NCBI GenBank assembly: GCA_029007095.1
Contig: JAQXHF010000004.1
Location: 1 to 64,000 of the forward strand
Length of the DNA: 64,000 nt
Source of the DNA: Clostridia bacterium
Lineage (GTDB): Bacteria > Bacillota > Clostridia > Oscillospirales > Acutalibacteraceae
Reading direction: 5' to 3'
Part shown: positions 61,331 through 64,000 of the stretch, piece by piece
Position numbering within the stretch: the first letter of the stretch is position 1
Layout: every line of letters starts with the position of its first letter
The notes under the pieces: generated by a model
What the model saw: only the letters and a program-made list of their open reading frames with translations
Told to the model about the DNA's origin: nothing
Databases searched by the model: none
Translations under genes and position numbers: made by a program

Positions 61331-62224
61331 ATGAAAGAAACAGTTTTTACCGGCTCTGCCTGTGCGATTGTTACGCCGTTTGACGAGACGGGGAAGTTGG
61401 ATTTAAAGGCTCTGAAAAGGCAGATTGATTTTCAGATTGACAACGGTACAAAAGCTCTTGTGGTCTGCGGAACTACCGGAGAGGCTTCTACACTAAATTT
61501 AAGAGAAAGGCGTCAAATGATTAAGTCTGCGGTCAGATTTGTAGACGGCAGAGTTCCCGTGATTGCCGGTACGGGAAGCAACTGCACACAAACTGCGGTA
61601 AGGCTCAGTGAAGCGGCGGAGCTTTCGGGCGCAGACGCTCTGCTTATGGTGACGCCTTATTACAATAAATGCTCGCAGGAGGGACTTGTCGGGCATTACG
61701 GCTATATCGCGGAAAGAACGGAGTTGCCGATAATTGTTTATAATGTTCCGTCGAGGACGGGGGTGGATATCAAGCCGGAAACATACCTCGAACTGAGCAA
61801 AATCGAAAATATTGTAGCGACCAAAGAAGCTAACGGAAATATCTCGGCACTTGCAGAAACTATGAGTCTTTGCGGTGATGAGCTTAATATATACTGCGGA
61901 AACGATGATCAGACCGCTGCGTTTACCGCGATGGGCGCAAAAGGAGTTATTTCTGTTATGGCAAACATTCTGCCGGCTGAAACTGCCGAGCTTGCCGAAT
62001 CGGGAATTATAGGTAACATCGGACGAAGCGTTCAGCTTCAACTGAAATACCTTGAACTTTGCAAATGTCTTTTTTGCGATGTCAATCCGATTCCTGTTAA
62101 GGAGGCAATGTATCTGCTCGGTTATGACAGCGGTGTGACGCGGCTTCCCCTCACAAGAACAAAAAGAGCCAATCGCGAAAAAATCGAATTGACTCTTAAA
62201 AAGTACGGATTGCTGAACAGTTAG
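61331..62224 (+). CDS. dapA: 4-hydroxy-tetrahydrodipicolinate synthase
   Basis: The 297-residue product begins GSACAIVTPFDETGKLD and contains VCGTTGEASTL with the active-site Thr pair, VTPYYNKCSQEGL with the Tyr, YNVPSRTGVDIKPETY and IVATKEANGN with the Schiff-base Lys (about residue 161). It condenses aspartate semialdehyde with pyruvate. The start has TTGGAGC nine bases upstream. Its stop overlaps the truB stop on the other strand by four bases. Confidence 0.96.
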   Translation: MKETVFTGSACAIVTPFDETGKLDLKALKRQIDFQIDNGTKALVVCGTTGEASTLNLRERRQMIKSAVRFVDGRVPVIAGTGSNCTQTAVRLSEAAELSGADALLMVTPYYNKCSQEGLVGHYGYIAERTELPIIVYNVPSRTGVDIKPETYLELSKIENIVATKEANGNISALAETMSLCGDELNIYCGNDDQTAAFTAMGAKGVISVMANILPAETAELAESGIIGNIGRSVQLQLKYLELCKCLFCDVNPIPVKEAMYLLGYDSGVTRLPLTRTKRANREKIELTLKKYGLLNS

Positions 62225-63105
62225 CGCACAAGCAATTTTTCAATTTTTATAATGCCTTCTTCGTGTTTGCCGAGGCCGAGCAGTTCGTTGTCGGGCGAAT
62301 AAACGCGGCAAATTCCGTCAGGCAAGTCGCCCTTTATTCTGTTAGCGTCAAGCTCTCCACCGTTTGAAAAACGAACGGATTGCTTTTCGCTGATATGAAT
62401 TTCGGGATAAACACCAAGCATTTCATCGCAGCTGTGTAAAACGGATTCGAGTTCTCCTGCGGAGGCAAGCGCTTCAAGCTCGTCAATCGTGACCGTCTGC
62501 GAAATATCAATTCCGTTTGCGCTTGTTCTCCTAAGGGCGGAGATTGCGGCGCCGCAACCTAAGGCGTCACCGATATCCGATGCCAGAGAGCGTATATAAG
62601 TGCCGGCAGAACAGGAAACTTCAATTTCAAATTCGCAGTTGCAAATACCGCTGATTATTTCGATTTTGTGGACGGTCACGCATCTTGCTTCTCTTTCAAC
62701 CTCGATTCCGCTTCGCGCGAGCTTGTAAAGCCGTACTCCGTCCTTTGAAACGGCGGAATACATCGGCGGTAACTGCTTTATATCTCCTATGAAAGAGGGG
62801 ATAATGTTTATGATATCTTCATCGGTCACGCTGACTTCGTTTTGTTTAAGTATTTTTCCCGTTGTGTCGAGAGTGTCGGTAACGGTACCAAGCAGAATTT
62901 TCGCGCGGTAGGATTTATCGTGCGTGGGCAGATATTGGGAAAATCGCGTAGCGCCCGAAAGCATTATCGGCAGAACGCCTGTCGCCATAGGATCGAGAGT
63001 GCCTGTGTGACCTGCTTTCTTAACGGAGCAAATCCGCCTTACTTTATTAACTGCTGTGAAAGATGTGATACCTTCGGGTTTGTCCAGAAAAATGAATCCT
63101 GTCAT
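62221..63105 (-). CDS. truB: tRNA pseudouridine(55) synthase TruB
   Basis: The start is ATG 63105 (MTGFIFLDKPEG), behind GGAGA; the frame opens at 63120. The 294-residue product has the catalytic Asp in GHTGTLDPMATGVLPIMLSGATRFSQYL, then YRAKILLGTVTDTLDTTG, LPPMYSAVSKDGVRLYKLAR and CSAGTYIRSLASDIGDALG. The C-terminal 60 residues form a PUA-like domain. It makes pseudouridine at position 55 of tRNA. It converges with dapA. Confidence 0.95.
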   Translation of the reverse strand: MTGFIFLDKPEGITSFTAVNKVRRICSVKKAGHTGTLDPMATGVLPIMLSGATRFSQYLPTHDKSYRAKILLGTVTDTLDTTGKILKQNEVSVTDEDIINIIPSFIGDIKQLPPMYSAVSKDGVRLYKLARSGIEVEREARCVTVHKIEIISGICNCEFEIEVSCSAGTYIRSLASDIGDALGCGAAISALRRTSANGIDISQTVTIDELEALASAGELESVLHSCDEMLGVYPEIHISEKQSVRFSNGGELDANRIKGDLPDGICRVYSPDNELLGLGKHEEGIIKIEKLLVR

Positions 63106-63148
63106 AATATTCTCCTGCATAGTCGGCTTTTAATATAATTATGATAGT

Positions 63149-63177
63149 ATTATACAATGTCCGTAGGAATTTTTCAA
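63149..63177 (-). promoter_or_regulatory. Promoter of truB
   Basis: On the - strand, TTGAAA (63172-63177) and TATAAT (63149-63154) are 17 bases apart, about 45 bases before the start codon. Confidence 0.6.
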
Positions 63178-63315
63178 TATCTCTGAAATTTGGCGTATTT
63201 TGTGCAAAAATATCATAGCATAGCGCAATTTATATTTTGATATTGTAAAAATAAACAAAAACAAATCTGCCTTTTTGTAAATTATTTCAAAAATGAAAAA
63301 TTTTCGTCTGTTTGG

Positions 63316-63344
63316 TTGACTTTTTTGCCGCTATGGGATATTAT
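63316..63344 (+). promoter_or_regulatory. Promoter of the small sigma-factor gene
   Basis: TTGACT (63316-63321) and TATTAT (63339-63344) have a 17-base spacer, about 35 bases before the start. Confidence 0.6.
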
Positions 63345-63377
63345 AAATATCGTATCTTAGTCCTGTGAGGTGTCCGT

Positions 63378-63935
63378 ATGAATCAAAACTCCGTAAGCGA
63401 GGAAATGATTTATGCGGCGCGTAATGGCGATAAGACTGCAATGAATAGGCTGATAGCCGCTCTTGCGCCGGCTGTTGAAAAAATTGCCGGAGCTTATGCA
63501 GACAGATGTTCTCTGAGCAGATGCGACTTGATTCAGGAGGGTATGTTGGGATTGCTCAGCGCCGTTTACGGTTACAGACCGGACGGGAGCGCGGAGTTCA
63601 AGACCTATTCCTGCACCTGTATTACAAATCGTATCGTCTCCGCTGTCAGAAGCCAGTTGAGAGGTAAAAACGCACCGCTTAACAGCTATGTTCCGCTTGA
63701 GGATGTAGAACTGTCTAATTTTGAAGCCGATCCGCAGACAGTTGTGGATATGCAGGAAAAAATTCAGTCTATCGAGCAAAAAATCAAGGCCGAGCTTACT
63801 AAGCTTGAACGCGAAGTGCTTGAGCTACATATTGCAGGCCATAATTACAGCTATATTGCCGCAACTCTTTCAATCAACGAGAAATCCGTTGATAACGCTC
63901 TGCAACGGGCGAGGAAAAAGCTCAGAGAAGATTAG
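63378..63935 (+). CDS. Sigma-70 family RNA polymerase sigma factor
   Basis: The 185-residue product has region 2 with DLIQEGMLGLLSAVYGY and FKTYSCTCITNRIVSAVRSQLRG, and region 4 with LTKLEREVLELHIAGHNYSYIAATLSINEKSVDNALQRARKKL, joined by a short linker. It has no region 1 and no region 3. This layout resembles sporulation- or stress-type small sigma factors of the SigH/SigI-like kind, but the exact group cannot be set. GAGGTG precedes the ATG. It has its own promoter and a terminator. Confidence 0.88.
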   Translation: MNQNSVSEEMIYAARNGDKTAMNRLIAALAPAVEKIAGAYADRCSLSRCDLIQEGMLGLLSAVYGYRPDGSAEFKTYSCTCITNRIVSAVRSQLRGKNAPLNSYVPLEDVELSNFEADPQTVVDMQEKIQSIEQKIKAELTKLEREVLELHIAGHNYSYIAATLSINEKSVDNALQRARKKLRED

Positions 63936-63948
63936 AGATACTCCAAAA

Positions 63949-63974
63949 TGCGCCGTGCGGCGTAAAACTTTTTT
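63949..63974 (+). terminator. Terminator after the sigma-factor gene
   Basis: A small stem CGCC/GGCG around 63951-63962 is followed by a T-run at 63969-63974. The loop is short, so it may be weak. Confidence 0.45.
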
Positions 63975-63989
63975 AGAGAGGTAAAAATT

Positions 63990-64000
63990 ATGTACGAAGA
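63990..64000 (+). CDS. Start of a further gene, cut by the window edge
   Basis: ATG at 63990 follows GAGAGG with good spacing. Only three codons (Met-Tyr-Glu) and two bases are inside the window, so the product is unknown. Confidence 0.5.

Overview
The window looks like a low-to-moderate GC Gram-positive chromosome, most likely an anaerobic gut member of the Clostridia (Oscillospiraceae/Ruminococcaceae type). This is inferred from gene content and order: an hprK-glcK-murB-rapZ-whiA-dnaE-pfkA run, ftsEX followed by a coiled-coil M23 hydrolase, DnaD plus DnaC/DnaI-like primosome proteins, SipW-type signal peptidases, an FMN riboswitch on an ECF transporter gene, a type I dockerin, GH36 and GH38 glycosidases, strong GGAGG ribosome binding sites and clear sigma-A type promoters. 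No rRNA, tRNA, CRISPR array, prophage or recognisable IS transposase was seen.

Layout. (1) 2-13147: a surface/secretion locus on the + strand. It holds the tail of a Lys/Glu/Ala-rich protein, a 2412-residue secreted GLUG-repeat protein, then a tightly overlapping run of four small exported proteins whose signal peptides end in Ala-Trp-Phe (the SipW-dependent TasA/CalY-like signature), interleaved with three separate SipW-type signal peptidases, and finally two membrane proteins that share a C-terminal domain. This is the most unusual system in the window. (2) 13160-14937: a ferredoxin-like double 4Fe-4S protein, a YnzC-like protein and a PAP2-like membrane protein that seems to lack catalytic motifs. 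(3) 15135-19551: a promoter, then a PucR/CdaR-type regulator, ftsE, ftsX and a secreted M23 hydrolase, closed by a terminator; this is a cell-division/wall-hydrolysis operon. (4) 19599-34590: mixed metabolic and secreted genes, including an FAD oxidoreductase, GNAT, TVP38 and AlkD-like proteins, a secreted ceramidase-like protein, pyruvate kinase, a secreted lipase-like protein co-transcribed with a membrane-anchored dockerin protein, DUF554, GH36 alpha-galactosidase, NAD synthetase, a phosphopantetheinyl transferase and a TtcA-like protein.

(5) 34675-40404: lon and engB, normally close neighbours in Firmicutes, here separated by a GH38 alpha-mannosidase gene. (6) 41432-43408: DnaD and a DnaC/DnaI-like ATPase. 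(7) 43436-55209: hprK, glcK (ROK), murB, rapZ, whiA, dnaE, then pfkA and pcrA from a consensus promoter. (8) 55254-59590: a small secreted protein, then on the - strand queA-tgt, a self-contained promoter/FMN riboswitch/ribU cassette, and yajC. (9) 59615-64000: asd and dapA separated by two tandem copies of a roughly 200-base terminator-bearing repeat with terminal inverted repeats, then truB (-), a small sigma-70 family factor (+) and the first codons of another gene.

Working together: the housekeeping blocks cover wall synthesis and division (murB, whiA, ftsEX, M23 hydrolase), carbon control and glycolysis (hprK, glcK, pfkA, pyk), replication and repair (dnaE, dnaD, pcrA) and lysine/threonine precursors (asd, dapA). 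The accessory blocks point to surface display and use of host or diet glycans and lipids. All assignments come from reading translated sequence and motifs; no database search was possible.
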